A DNA stretch of 15,058 nt from Candidatus Poribacteria bacterium (GTDB taxonomy: Bacteria > Poribacteria > WGA-4E > UBA9662). The position numbers and the translations under genes were made by a program. The DNA lies in assembly GCA_002729015.1 (NCBI GenBank), contig PBVO01000035.1:10230-25287 (forward strand). Reading direction: 5' to 3'. Under the pieces are notes generated by a model, which saw only the letters and a list, made by a program, of their open reading frames with translations, had not been told where the DNA came from and made no database searches. Positions 1-7,357 of this stretch are shown here, piece by piece (the stretch's first letter is position 1; each line of letters opens with the position of its first letter).

Positions 1-1
1 A

Positions 2-157
2 GTAGAAATTGCTCCCAGTGTACCAATAAAAGATGCACTTAAAGATAAAGAGGTAGAAAAAAAAGCAGTATTAGTCATGATCGTACCCAAACAGAAATCC
101 ATCACTAAAGCAGGAAAATACGGAATCAGTCTTCGCATCAGTTACACGTATATATGA
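2..157 (+). CDS. C-terminal end of an unidentified protein (5' partial)
   Basis: A reading frame enters from the left edge and runs for 51 codons to a TGA stop at 155-157. The visible tail is lysine-rich and then alternates polar and hydrophobic residues, ending ...KYGISLRISYTYI, which looks like closing beta strands of an extracellular or beta-rich domain. Six bases after the stop a strong hairpin terminator begins, which supports this being the true 3' end of a + strand gene converging on ilvC. I do not recognise the family, and too little is present to assign a function. Confidence 0.5.
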   Translation, partial: VEIAPSVPIKDALKDKEVEKKAVLVMIVPKQKSITKAGKYGISLRISYTYI

Positions 158-162
158 AGTAA

Positions 163-209
163 AAAACGGCTGAAGCCAAGTGGGTAAACTACTTAGCTTC
201 AGCCGTTTT
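163..209. terminator. Bidirectional rho-independent terminator between the partial gene and ilvC
   Basis: A perfect 14-bp inverted repeat (AAAACGGCTGAAGC at 163-176, its complement at 196-209) encloses a 19-base loop that can add four more pairs (AAGT/ACTT) after one mismatch. The A-run on one side and T-run on the other give a U-tract in both directions. It can therefore end both the + strand gene at 2-157 and the - strand ilvBNC transcript. Confidence 0.88.
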
Positions 210-238
210 GGGTCTGTTTGGAATTTAAACGAAATATA

Positions 239-1237
239 CTATTGGTTATCTTTTATCCAGCTCATCATGCTGCGTAATTCTTTTCCGACTGATTCAACCT
301 GATGAGTTCTCTCCTGTCGGCGTAAAGCTTGTAACGTTGGTTGGTTGGCTTGGTTTTCTAGGACCCACTCGCGGGCAAATTTTCCGCTCTGAACTTCAGC
401 CAATAATTCTTTCATCCGTTCTTTTACACCTTCATCAACGATACGAGGACCGCGAGTTAAATCTCCATATTCAGCCGTATTGCTGATTGAGTGTCTCATC
501 CAAGTTAATCCACCTTCGTAGATTAAATCGACAATCAATTTTAGTTCGTGTAGACATTCAAAATAAGCCATCTCTGGCTGATAGCCAGCCTCGACTAAAG
601 TTTCAAAAGCCGCTTTTATCAATGCTGTAGTCCCACCACACAACACTGCTTGTTCGCCGAATAAGTCAGTCTCGGTTTCTTCTTGAAACGTAGTTTCTAT
701 TACACCAGCTCTAGTTCCACCAATCCCTTTAGCATAAGCTAAGGCAACATCTCTAGCTAGACCGGTTGCGTCTTGATGCAGCGCTAGTAGACAGGGTGTT
801 CCTGCCCCCTCTGTGAAAACGCGTCTTACCAAATGACCCGGAGCTTTAGGAGCAATCATTGCTACATCTACTCCTTCTGAAGGTACAATTTGTCCAAAGT
901 GGATACTGAATCCGTGCGAAAACAAAAGCATATTGCCTTCTGATAAATTGGGTTCAATCTGGTTTTTATAAACTGAACCTTGTAATTCGTCTGGAATTAG
1001 AACCTGAACGATATCCCCTTCAGCTGCAGCTTCTTCGACTGACTTGACGGTCAAACCATTAGCTTCCGCTTCATCTACTGATTTGCTAGACGGTCGTAAT
1101 CCGACAATAACATTCGCGCCGCTCTCTTTTAAATTCAGCGCTTGAGCATGGCCTTGACTTCCGTAACCAATTACCGAAACGACCCGTTCCTTAAGCAAAT
1201 CAAAATCTGCATCACTATCATAATAAATAGTTGCCAT
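239..1237 (-). CDS. ilvC: Ketol-acid reductoisomerase (class I, short form)
   Basis: IlvC catalyses the Mg-dependent alkyl migration and NADPH reduction of 2-acetolactate or 2-aceto-2-hydroxybutyrate to the dihydroxy acids of valine/leucine and isoleucine synthesis. The 332-residue length fits the short class I enzyme. The N-terminal Rossmann fold carries GYGSQG (24-29), and the following loop has Arg48 and Ser50-Ser53, a phosphate-binding pattern that favours NADPH over NADH. His108 (SHGF) and Lys131 are at the active site. The C-terminal knotted domain has the metal ligands Asp191 and Glu195 (DLFGEQ) and Glu227 and Glu231. The ATG at 1235-1237 is preceded by GGGAG six bases away. It is the last gene of the ilvBNC operon, 68 bases after ilvN, and a strong terminator lies just downstream. 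Confidence 0.97.
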   Translation of the reverse strand: MATIYYDSDADFDLLKERVVSVIGYGSQGHAQALNLKESGANVIVGLRPSSKSVDEAEANGLTVKSVEEAAAEGDIVQVLIPDELQGSVYKNQIEPNLSEGNMLLFSHGFSIHFGQIVPSEGVDVAMIAPKAPGHLVRRVFTEGAGTPCLLALHQDATGLARDVALAYAKGIGGTRAGVIETTFQEETETDLFGEQAVLCGGTTALIKAAFETLVEAGYQPEMAYFECLHELKLIVDLIYEGGLTWMRHSISNTAEYGDLTRGPRIVDEGVKERMKELLAEVQSGKFAREWVLENQANQPTLQALRRQERTHQVESVGKELRSMMSWIKDNQ

Positions 1238-1305
1238 ATTATCTCCCTCGTATATTGTTGGCTATCTTCCCTTCACAATCATCGACTATTGTTCCATCCA
1301 TTTAC

Positions 1306-1806
1306 TCAACCCATTGGACTACGTAACATAGCGATCTTACCGGTTTTGACAATCTGTTTAATACCGTAAGGACGTAACATATCCAAGAAGGCACACACTT
1401 TATCTGAGTCACCAGTAACTTCAATAGTCACGTCACTGGTCGTCACATCCACGGTCTTAGCTCGAAAAATATCAACTATCTGCAGAATTTCAGCCCGTTC
1501 TTGAGTGTCACATCCCACTTTTACCAACGCCAATTCCCGCTCCACGTGCTTCTCAGTTGTTAGGTCGCGTACCTTAATTACATCAATCAACCGGTTAAGT
1601 TGTTTTTCTATCTGTTCAATAATCTGTGTATCACCATTTGTGACAATAGTCATACTAGATACTTTGGGGTCATCGGTTTCAGCAACTGACAGACTATCAA
1701 TATTGAAGTTGCGACCGCTAAATAAACCTGCGACCCGAGCTAAAACACCAAACCGGTTTTCGACCAAAACAGAAAAAATGTGGGTTTCTGTTACTGGCTT
1801 TGACAT
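1306..1806 (-). CDS. ilvN: Acetolactate synthase small (regulatory) subunit
   Basis: This is the regulatory subunit of acetohydroxyacid synthase. It activates the IlvB catalytic subunit and usually carries valine feedback inhibition. At 166 residues it has the normal two-domain build. An ACT domain (about 8-82) contains ENRFGVLARVAGLF followed by NFNIDSL, the loop that binds the effector amino acid in known homologues. The C-terminal ALS small-subunit domain (about 84-160) includes ELALVKV. The start codon overlaps the ilvB stop by one base (TAATG at 1804-1808), so translation is probably coupled. No strong Shine-Dalgarno precedes it, only a G-run about 13 bases upstream, which agrees with coupling. 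The symbol ilvH would be equally acceptable. Confidence 0.96.
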   Translation of the reverse strand: MSKPVTETHIFSVLVENRFGVLARVAGLFSGRNFNIDSLSVAETDDPKVSSMTIVTNGDTQIIEQIEKQLNRLIDVIKVRDLTTEKHVERELALVKVGCDTQERAEILQIVDIFRAKTVDVTTSDVTIEVTGDSDKVCAFLDMLRPYGIKQIVKTGKIAMLRSPMG

Positions 1807-3500
1807 TAGGCTAAACCCCGGATTAGTTGATCTAACCCGGCACCAGAAGGCACCATAGGATAGACGTTTTCTTCTTCATCCACAATAAAGTCTATTACCA
1901 CTGGCCCATCGTCAATTTCTTTAGCTCTCTCCATGGCAGGTCGGACATCTTCCGGCCGATCGACTCTAATGCCTGTAGCACCGAAAGCGTCAGCGAGTTT
2001 GGCAAAATCCGGATTGTCGTGGTAATCCACAGCGGAATATCTTTGGTTAAAAAACAGCTCTTGCCATTGTCGAACCATACCTAAATACATATTGTTAATG
2101 ATGAAAATTTTAAGAGGCAACTTCATAGTAACGGCTGGCACTAATTCTTGAATATTCATGATATAGGAACCGTCTCCATTGATATTGACCAAAGTCTTGT
2201 CGGGCCTCCCTAACTGTGCGCCGATGGTAGCAGGTAGACTAAAGCCCATTGTACCTAATCCACCAGAATTTATCCATTGTCTGTGTTCAGTATACTTAAA
2301 ATATTGGGCTGCCCACATCTGATGTTGGCCTACATCCGCAGTGATAATTGCGTCAGGAAACAGGTCATAAGTCTGTTCAATTACATACTGTGGCATGATG
2401 TTATCTCCGTTTTGTCGGTACTCAAACGGGTATTTGTCTTGCCATTCTTGAATTTGTTTCATCCAAGGTTCAATTTGTGCAGGTTGTGCCATTTCATTCA
2501 TATCGCTTAAAATACGCTTAGCATCTCCGACGATTGGCACATCAACTGCTACATTTTTACCGATACAAGAAGGATCAATATCAATATGAATTTTCTTGGA
2601 TTTTTGAGCAAATCTATCCAAATTTCCGGTAACTCGATCATCAAACCTAGCACCAACAGCAATAATCAAGTCAGCATCCGTAAAAGCATAATTCGCACAG
2701 CAAGAACCATGCATTCCAGGCATTTGCATCGCGAGAGGATGAGTTTCTGGAAAAGCTCCTAGTCCCATAAGTGTAACAGTGATTGGAATACCGGTTTTAT
2801 AAGCGAATTGACGTAATTCCTGATGCGCATTAGACAGCGTAACACCACCTCCCGCATAAATCATCGGTCGCTTAGCCTGTTTAATTAGGTCCATCGCCTT
2901 CTTGATCTGGCCAGGATGTCCATTTAGGGTTGGGTTGTAGCTACGAAGATGAACTGATTCAGGATAATGAAACTCTGACTCTTGAATTTGAGCGTCTTTC
3001 GCAAAATCAATCACCACGGGTCCAGGACGACCAGTACTGGCAATGTGAAAAGCCTCGGCCACCACATCTGCTACTTCGCTACTATCTTTTATCAGGTAGC
3101 TGTGCTTGCAGATTGGTCGAGTAACTCCGAGGACATCACACTCTTGAAATGCATCATTGCCCATTAGATGCGTTGGAACCTGTCCAGTGATAGCCACCAT
3201 GGGAATTGAATCCATATGGGCATTAGCAATACCTGTTACCAAGTTGGTTGCTCCAGGGCCGGAAGTTGCCAGTACAACACCAACTTTACCTGTTGCTCGG
3301 GCATAGCCATCAGCAGCGTGAGCAGTTCCTTGCTCATGCCGCATTGTGATGAGTTTGAGCCCCTCGACAGCATATAACTCATCAAAAATCGGCATAGCAG
3401 CTCCACCCTGTACGCCAAAAATATATTCAACTTCTGCCTTCTTAAGGCTCTCGATCAGAATCTTTGCACCTTTCATTTGCGAACTTGGTAGGTTTTCCAT
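1806..3500 (-). CDS. ilvB: Acetolactate synthase large (catalytic) subunit
   Basis: IlvB is the thiamine-diphosphate and FAD dependent enzyme that condenses two pyruvates, or pyruvate and 2-ketobutyrate, in the first common step of branched-chain amino acid synthesis. The 564 residues show the three expected domains. The N-terminal PYR domain has catalytic Glu56 in RHEQGTAHAADGYAR. The central FAD domain includes GARFDDR (283-289). The C-terminal PP domain has the ThDP motif from GDGS (442-445) to NN (469-470), followed by the MVRQWQ segment typical of acetohydroxyacid synthases. The chosen ATG has GGAG about 10 bases upstream. A second in-frame Met at codon 9 lacks a ribosome binding site. 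It heads the operon behind a T-box leader. Confidence 0.97.
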   Translation of the reverse strand: MENLPSSQMKGAKILIESLKKAEVEYIFGVQGGAAMPIFDELYAVEGLKLITMRHEQGTAHAADGYARATGKVGVVLATSGPGATNLVTGIANAHMDSIPMVAITGQVPTHLMGNDAFQECDVLGVTRPICKHSYLIKDSSEVADVVAEAFHIASTGRPGPVVIDFAKDAQIQESEFHYPESVHLRSYNPTLNGHPGQIKKAMDLIKQAKRPMIYAGGGVTLSNAHQELRQFAYKTGIPITVTLMGLGAFPETHPLAMQMPGMHGSCCANYAFTDADLIIAVGARFDDRVTGNLDRFAQKSKKIHIDIDPSCIGKNVAVDVPIVGDAKRILSDMNEMAQPAQIEPWMKQIQEWQDKYPFEYRQNGDNIMPQYVIEQTYDLFPDAIITADVGQHQMWAAQYFKYTEHRQWINSGGLGTMGFSLPATIGAQLGRPDKTLVNINGDGSYIMNIQELVPAVTMKLPLKIFIINNMYLGMVRQWQELFFNQRYSAVDYHDNPDFAKLADAFGATGIRVDRPEDVRPAMERAKEIDDGPVVIDFIVDEEENVYPMVPSGAGLDQLIRGLA

Positions 3501-3577
3501 TAGTTTTTGGCTCCGGAAAGTATTTATCTATTGGTATGTTTTAACACAATAAAAACAGGCGAGCTAAATCAAGGCAA

Positions 3578-3869
3578 CAAAAAAGCCTTTCTCTCTCTCA
3601 ACCAGAAGACATCTAGTTTTGGAGACGAGAAAGGCTTAAAACTCTTTTCCCCGCGGTACCACTCCACTTCTTCGCCTAGACGGGCGAAGCGCTCGTTCGA
3701 TGCTATCACGGGCATCATCCGATCGTCCTTACACACGGGCGCCCGGTTGGGGACAACAGCTCCTGAGCGACGTTCAGCCGTTGAACTTGAGGGAACTTCT
3801 CAGCTGGCTAGTTCCCCTCTCTTGCAAGCCAATTCGGCCTACTCTTCTCATTCATCACTTTTTGACACG
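3578..3869 (-). ncRNA. T-box riboswitch leader, probable valine specificity, controlling ilvBNC
   Basis: On the - strand this leader has every hallmark of a tRNA-sensing T-box. The stem I base has GAAGAGTAGG (about 3835-3847). The distal stem I has AGAGAGGGGAAC...GCTGAGA. The specifier region reads GAAC-GTC-GCTC followed by GGAGCTG, making GUC (3769-3771, Val) the most likely specifier codon, followed by a purine as usual. The conserved T-box GGAGTGGTACCGCGG lies at 3651-3665. Its UGGU bulge would pair with an ACCA tRNA end. The CG and GGAG of the T-box can pair with CGTCTCC (3621-3627) to make the antiterminator, which excludes the terminator. Uncharged tRNA-Val would therefore allow readthrough into ilvB. 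The transcript start near 3869 is inferred from the promoter. Confidence 0.93.
3579..3637 (-). terminator. T-box controlled intrinsic terminator of ilvBNC
   Basis: Read on the - strand, AAGCCTTTCTC (3627-3637) pairs with GAGAAAGGCTT (3583-3593) to close an 11-bp stem with an imperfectly paired interior (TCTCCAA against TTG/GAGA). A run of six T follows. The 5' half contains CGTCTCC (3621-3627), which can instead pair with the T-box sequence to form the antiterminator. Confidence 0.92.
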
Positions 3870-3875
3870 GGCTAA

Positions 3876-3904
3876 AGTATACCCAGTGCAAATAAGGCTG
3901 TCAA
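3876..3904 (-). promoter_or_regulatory. Sigma-70 type promoter of the T-box/ilvBNC transcript
   Basis: On the - strand a perfect -35 TTGACA (3899-3904) is followed by a 17-base spacer and a -10 TATACT (3876-3881). This places transcription initiation at about 3868-3870, directly before the T-box stem I. The near-consensus strength suits a transcript whose control is by attenuation rather than initiation. Confidence 0.9.
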
Positions 3905-3905
3905 A

Positions 3906-3940
3906 CTAATTTATTTCGATCTTGAAGCTAAGTAAATTAG
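3906..3940 (-). terminator. Possible weak terminator after sodA
   Basis: An 8-bp perfect inverted repeat (CTAATTTA at 3933-3940 on the - strand, TAAATTAG at 3906-3913) starts within the sodA stop codon and is followed by only three T before the ilv -35 box. The AU-rich stem is weak, so this may only partly separate sodA from the ilv transcript. Confidence 0.35.
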
Positions 3941-4551
3941 CTTTTCGCGCTAGCGTACAGTTCGTTGACCTTATTCCAATTTATGAAACTGATAAAGTCA
4001 CTGACATAACTTGGACGAAGGTTCTGATACTTTAAGTAATAAGCATGTTCCCAAACATCCAGACCAATGATAGGGGTATCACCTTTCATCAGTGGACTAT
4101 CTTGGTTAGCGGTAGAGTAAATTTCCAAATTACCGCTACTATTCACAACAAGCCAAGCCCAACCAGAACCAAACCTAGTACCAGCTGCAGTCCCGAACTG
4201 ATCTCTGGCTGAATCTAGCGAACCGAAAGTAGCAACTAAATCCGATACTAGTTCGGCTGAAGGTTCACCGCTGCCACCTGGGGCGAGAATTTCCCAGAAT
4301 AAAGAATGGTTGGCGTGTCCACCACCGTTGTTAATAACGGCCTGTTTTTTTTCATCTGGTACACTATCAATCTGTCCGAGTAAATCTTCAATTGATAAAT
4401 CGGCAAGATCACTTAGGCCCTCTAAGGCAGCGTTTAGATTAGTTACGTACCCATTGTGGTGTTTACTATGATGGATTTCCATTGTCTGAGCCCCAACGAA
4501 ATCGTCAAGGTCTGCGTAATCGTACGGAAGTGCTGGAAGTGTATGTGCCAT
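3937..4551 (-). CDS. sodA: Superoxide dismutase, Mn-type
   Basis: This enzyme dismutates superoxide to oxygen and hydrogen peroxide. It is probably cytosolic, since no signal peptide is visible. The 204-residue protein has both domains of the Fe/Mn family. The metal ligands are His27 (MEIHHSKHH), His82 (GGGHANHSLFW), and Asp165 and His169 (DVWEHAYYL). The GGHANH sequence around residues 77-82 and Gln150 in the STANQDSPL segment are the pattern of Mn rather than Fe enzymes, which usually place the key glutamine in the first motif instead. An AAGGAA ribosome site stands about 8 bases before the ATG. It is transcribed alone from its own promoter, upstream of the ilv operon on the same strand. 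Metal preference by sequence alone is likely but not certain. Confidence 0.95.
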   Translation of the reverse strand: MAHTLPALPYDYADLDDFVGAQTMEIHHSKHHNGYVTNLNAALEGLSDLADLSIEDLLGQIDSVPDEKKQAVINNGGGHANHSLFWEILAPGGSGEPSAELVSDLVATFGSLDSARDQFGTAAGTRFGSGWAWLVVNSSGNLEIYSTANQDSPLMKGDTPIIGLDVWEHAYYLKYQNLRPSYVSDFISFINWNKVNELYASAKS

Positions 4552-4578
4552 AAATCTATTCCTTAGAAACTATAAACA

Positions 4579-4603
4579 AACTGAGTTAACTACAACGTCA
4601 GTT
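4579..4603. promoter_or_regulatory. Inverted repeat overlapping the predicted sodA transcription start
   Basis: AACTGA (4579-4584) and TCAGTT (4598-4603) form a 6-bp inverted repeat separated by 13 bases, immediately downstream of the -10 box. It could be a repressor operator or a 5' UTR hairpin. The arms are short, so chance is possible. Confidence 0.3.
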
Positions 4604-4612
4604 ATTATATCA
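4604..4612 (-). promoter_or_regulatory. Extended -10 promoter of sodA
   Basis: On the - strand TGATATAAT gives a perfect TATAAT (4604-4609) with the upstream TGn extension (4610-4612). No good -35 sits at 17 bases. TTGGAT is present with a 19-base spacer. Transcription would start near 4597, about 45 bases before the sodA ATG. Confidence 0.6.
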
Positions 4613-4698
4613 TAGATAAAAAGATTGAATCCAAAAGTTTTGTAAGAAAAACATTTTTGTAACTGTTACTAGCCATAATTTAACAGAATTGGTCATTA

Positions 4699-5799
4699 TT
4701 AGCCACCCTTCCCGTCAAACTGAAAGCTTGACATGAAAATGACCTGGTCTGGCTTATCAAAATGGTACCAGTAAAAAGCTTCAAACTGGGCTTTAGAGGT
4801 AGCCTTGTAGCGAGAAGTAATGATGAGCCGCTTTTCGCTTGAATTGTTAGTATAATCCGAATTAACGTTAAGTGATTCGTACCGGCTGGCTAAGTGAAAG
4901 TTTGGGCTCCATCTGTACTTAAATTCCACAGAAAGGCCTTTACTATCAATAGTACGTAATCTGCGACGAGCTCGGACGTCATACTCGCCCTCGATTGACA
5001 ATCTACCGAAATTGGCTGTTATGAAAGGTGCAGTTAAGGTTTCCACTACTTGTTCCGGTTTATCAATCAAGTGAGAAATTCCGAACCGGAAATTAGAAAA
5101 CCGACCACCTATGGTAGCCATAAAACCTTTGTGCTGGTTGGTTTCGAACTCTTGCCGATTACCGTTAAAAACGGCAGCGTTGAAGAAAAAGTCTTCAACA
5201 TGACCGGTCATTGCAATACCGATATCACGTTTATTAGATCCAATGTTATTACCTGATCTTAGTAAATGATTGTGATCCTTATGTGGAATAGCAAAAGGGA
5301 GTTCGAATTTTCCAAACTTTACATGTAGTTGATCTTTATAAAGTTTAAGCTGGCCATAGGCATCCAAGGTTTCTCCTAAGTTGTTAGCAATAGTAACACT
5401 TGCCCGTTCAGAGATTACGGCGTGGGCACGTAATTCTGACTTCATTAAAATGAAACTATCAAAGCCTGAGTGGCAGGAAACACAGCCTGGCTGTTGTGGG
5501 TTTTCAGATTTAACTTCAGTTGTTTTAATGTAGGCATTTCTCACATTACCACTGAATTGTATTTTAGTGTCTACTGACTCTTCTTCTATTTTATGTTCTA
5601 TAGAGAAGTCCTCTGGAAAGGTGAAGCCGTTATCTTCATAAATTTTTCCGATTTTGTTTCTTTCTCCGCCACCATCGGGATCAAAGTGGCAGGTAAGGCA
5701 GTTGGTGTCTTCCTGAGCAGCAAATTCTGGTAATGCGTTCACCTTGCAGACGCATAGAATCAATAGATTAGCAAATATCAGGAAATAAATTTTATTCAT
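4699..5799 (-). CDS. Diheme cytochrome c fused to an outer-membrane beta-barrel (porin-like)
   Basis: The 366-residue product begins with a signal peptide (MNKIYFLIFANLLILCVCKVNA), so it is exported. Two CXXCH heme-binding motifs follow: CLTCH (34-38), inside a PDGGGERNKIG context, and CVSCH (106-110). From about 115 to the end the sequence has alternating hydrophobic and polar residues rich in aromatics, Arg and Lys. Examples are VTIANNLGETLDAYGQLKLY and LHVKFGKFELPF, typical of transmembrane beta strands, and the last strand is QVIFMSSFQF. The likely role is a porin-like barrel with a periplasmic cytochrome head, perhaps for electron transfer at the outer membrane; substrate and partner are unknown. 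The frame extends 20 codons further to a TTG at 5857-5859, but the ATG at 5797-5799 directly precedes the signal peptide. Neither start has a clear ribosome site. It is flanked by untranslated DNA and appears to be transcribed alone. Confidence 0.75.
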   Translation of the reverse strand: MNKIYFLIFANLLILCVCKVNALPEFAAQEDTNCLTCHFDPDGGGERNKIGKIYEDNGFTFPEDFSIEHKIEEESVDTKIQFSGNVRNAYIKTTEVKSENPQQPGCVSCHSGFDSFILMKSELRAHAVISERASVTIANNLGETLDAYGQLKLYKDQLHVKFGKFELPFAIPHKDHNHLLRSGNNIGSNKRDIGIAMTGHVEDFFFNAAVFNGNRQEFETNQHKGFMATIGGRFSNFRFGISHLIDKPEQVVETLTAPFITANFGRLSIEGEYDVRARRRLRTIDSKGLSVEFKYRWSPNFHLASRYESLNVNSDYTNNSSEKRLIITSRYKATSKAQFEAFYWYHFDKPDQVIFMSSFQFDGKGG

Positions 5800-5876
5800 A
5801 GACAAAGGGAGGGCTAGGGGTTGACTGGTAAAAAATTTTGATAGTATCGACGGATCCAATTGTTTTATCGGATTTT

Positions 5877-5882
5877 ATTATA
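5877..5882 (-). promoter_or_regulatory. Possible -10 box for the cytochrome-barrel gene
   Basis: A perfect TATAAT on the - strand lies about 78 bases before the preferred ATG. No convincing -35 is found at 16-18 bases, so in AT-rich DNA this remains tentative. Confidence 0.3.
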
Positions 5883-6361
5883 TTTTAAAGTTAATTTTCT
5901 ATTAGAAACAGAAACCAACCATATTGTGTATCGGTACATAAAACATGTCCAGTTTATTTTTCAGTCCGTATAGCTAATAGGTTATAAAGTAAATTTTGAC
6001 TTCTAATAAAATAGATCGATAAGTCAACTCCAATTCATAAGCTTTACAAGTCTTCACAAACCCTAACGAATTGAATTAGAATGAAGGGCTAGCAGAGAGA
6101 TGTAAAGTTTGAAAATCTTGTTTGTTTTTGAAATCGTATATATGAAATCGACTGTTAGAGTAAAATCAACATTAACCGAATTTGATAAAATAAAAACTTC
6201 CCACCCTTGATTAGTTCCGTTTGGGGGCATAGAACAAAATTTTATAACTCGGCCTTGATAGTCTGAATTTTTGATTTTAGAATGATTTCGTTTTCTATCT
6301 CCAGCTGAATATCCATTTTCATCTGGTTATTACTAGGTAAATTTGAGTATTTGGTCGGTAA
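5883..6361. other. Gene-poor AT-rich stretch, possibly holding gene remnants
   Basis: Nearly 480 bases between divergently transcribed genes contain no convincing gene. Two short - strand frames are protein-like but unsupported. One is a 55-codon ATG frame at 6063-6230. The other is an open frame of about 65 codons that ends at 6242 and lacks a good start. The direct repeat TGAAATCG occurs at 6129-6136 and 6143-6150. No RNA gene or mobile element end is recognisable. Confidence 0.5.
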
Positions 6362-6390
6362 TTGACAGTCATGAGGAAAAGTGATATTTT
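6362..6390 (+). promoter_or_regulatory. Candidate distal promoter for the LamG gene
   Basis: TTGACA (6362-6367), a 17-base spacer and TATTTT (6385-6390) match sigma-70 elements. The leader to the LamG start would be about 115 bases. Confidence 0.5.
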
Positions 6391-6408
6391 GACTCTGTAG
6401 TCCATTAT

Positions 6409-6436
6409 TTGAGTGGCTTAAAGAGATCGATATAAT
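6409..6436 (+). promoter_or_regulatory. Candidate proximal promoter for the LamG gene
   Basis: TTGAGT (6409-6414), a 16-base spacer and a perfect TATAAT (6431-6436) lie about 75 bases before the ATG. With the distal candidate this could be a dual promoter. Confidence 0.6.
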
Positions 6437-6513
6437 TTATTGCCACTGACGATACAGCCACAGTTAGCAACTAAAAATCAATTCAGTTCTTTAATAAAAA
6501 ATGGGAGTTAGTG

Positions 6514-7260
6514 ATGATAAAATCGGTGTTTGAGTCGATTGTGATTGTGTGTTTGTTTGTCTCTATTAGTTCGGCTGAACTCAAGGATGGATTGATCGGT
6601 TATTGGAAATTTGATGAAGGAAAAGGGGATAAGGTCCAGGACAAATCAGACAAAGAACACCATGGAGAAGTAGTAGAAGGAAAGTCCGAATGGGTAAAAG
6701 GGAAAGAAAAAACAGGTTTCTATTTTGCGAACACAGATATCAAAGTCAATGATCACAAAGATTTTCACCTAGAGCAAGGGGTTTCAGTTGCCTTGTGGGC
6801 TAAACCCGATGGTCCACAAGCTGACTGGGCAAAGTTTGTATGTAAACAGAAAACCGGCGAATATCCGTATTCATTACAATATGATAATGCCCAATCGATT
6901 TTTGCCACAGTTAACGCGTCCGGCCGAATTGATACTGCGCCCAAATTACCAAGTTTCAAAGAATGGTCCCACTTATGCTTTACCTACGATGGTGAAGCAA
7001 TTGTCTTATACAAAGACGGAAAAGAAGTAGCTAGAACTGAAGGTAAGGGTAAGTTACAACAAAACCAAGAACCTATCTCTATCGGTGGTCGTCTCAATTC
7101 GGGGCAAGATTTTAAGGGATCAATCGACGAAGTCATGCTATACAACCGTGGTTTAACAGCTGAAGAAGTAATAACTATTTACAAAGGCGGAAACCTGTTT
7201 GATATTGATCCAACTTCCGATAAATTATCTTTGACTTGGAGTTGGATTAAGTACAAATAG
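6514..7260 (+). CDS. Secreted LamG-like (concanavalin A-like jelly-roll) domain protein
   Basis: The 248-residue product has a signal peptide (MIKSVFESIVIVCLFVSISSA) followed by one LamG-type jelly-roll domain (about 22-225). Diagnostic segments are GLIGYWKFDEGKG near the start, VSVALWAKPD in the middle, WSHLCFTYDGEAIVLYKDGKEVA, and the closing IDEVMLYNRGLTAEEV. Such domains bind carbohydrate or protein ligands outside the cell, and no catalytic residues can be named. The last 25 residues form a short tail (NLFDIDPTSDKLSLTW...) outside the domain. GGGAG (6503-6507) is six bases before the ATG at 6514 but only three before the adjoining GTG at 6511, so the ATG is preferred. It is probably its own transcription unit, 100 bases from the next gene. 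Confidence 0.85.
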   Translation: MIKSVFESIVIVCLFVSISSAELKDGLIGYWKFDEGKGDKVQDKSDKEHHGEVVEGKSEWVKGKEKTGFYFANTDIKVNDHKDFHLEQGVSVALWAKPDGPQADWAKFVCKQKTGEYPYSLQYDNAQSIFATVNASGRIDTAPKLPSFKEWSHLCFTYDGEAIVLYKDGKEVARTEGKGKLQQNQEPISIGGRLNSGQDFKGSIDEVMLYNRGLTAEEVITIYKGGNLFDIDPTSDKLSLTWSWIKYK

Positions 7261-7303
7261 CTACAGTGTTAACCTATAATCCAGATTGGCTGCGTCTTTA
7301 TTA

Positions 7304-7312
7304 TGTTATAAT
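7304..7312 (+). promoter_or_regulatory. Extended -10 promoter of the PhyH-ThuA-methyltransferase set
   Basis: TGTTATAAT gives a perfect TATAAT (7307-7312) with a TGn extension, about 45 bases before the PhyH ATG. A TTGGCT (7286-7291) upstream is only 15 bases away, so the extended -10 may act alone. Confidence 0.55.
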
Positions 7313-7357
7313 TTTCCGAGAAAAAGAATCTGATTTACCCTTGGGTCAACAGGCATT

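Larger units (their letters stand above)
6242..6439 (-). pseudogene. Possible truncated gene remnant
   Basis: This - strand frame is open from a TAA at about 6440 down to TAA at 6242-6244. It reads as ordinary protein, for example SQNITFPHDCQLPTKYSNLP and the final ENEIILKSKIQTIKAEL, suggestive of C-terminal beta strands. The only Met codons fall late, leaving 24-26 residues, with no ribosome site. It overlaps the predicted LamG promoters on the other strand. It may be the decayed end of a lost gene or simply a chance frame in AT-rich DNA. Confidence 0.25.

Noticed and set aside
3507..3909. Overlapping + strand frames of 122 and 69 codons across the ilv leader
   Set aside because: They lie opposite the structured T-box RNA, whose conserved motifs fully explain the sequence. 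Neither has a ribosome site or a protein-like match.
5800..5859. TTG start extending the cytochrome-barrel protein by 20 residues
   Set aside because: The extension would bury the signal peptide behind 20 residues with no ribosome site. The ATG directly before the hydrophobic segment is more likely.
6129..6150. Direct repeat TGAAATCG as a possible repeat array or regulator site
   Set aside because: Only two short copies occur, with no spacer regularity. Chance is likely in this AT-rich stretch, and it is no sign of CRISPR.
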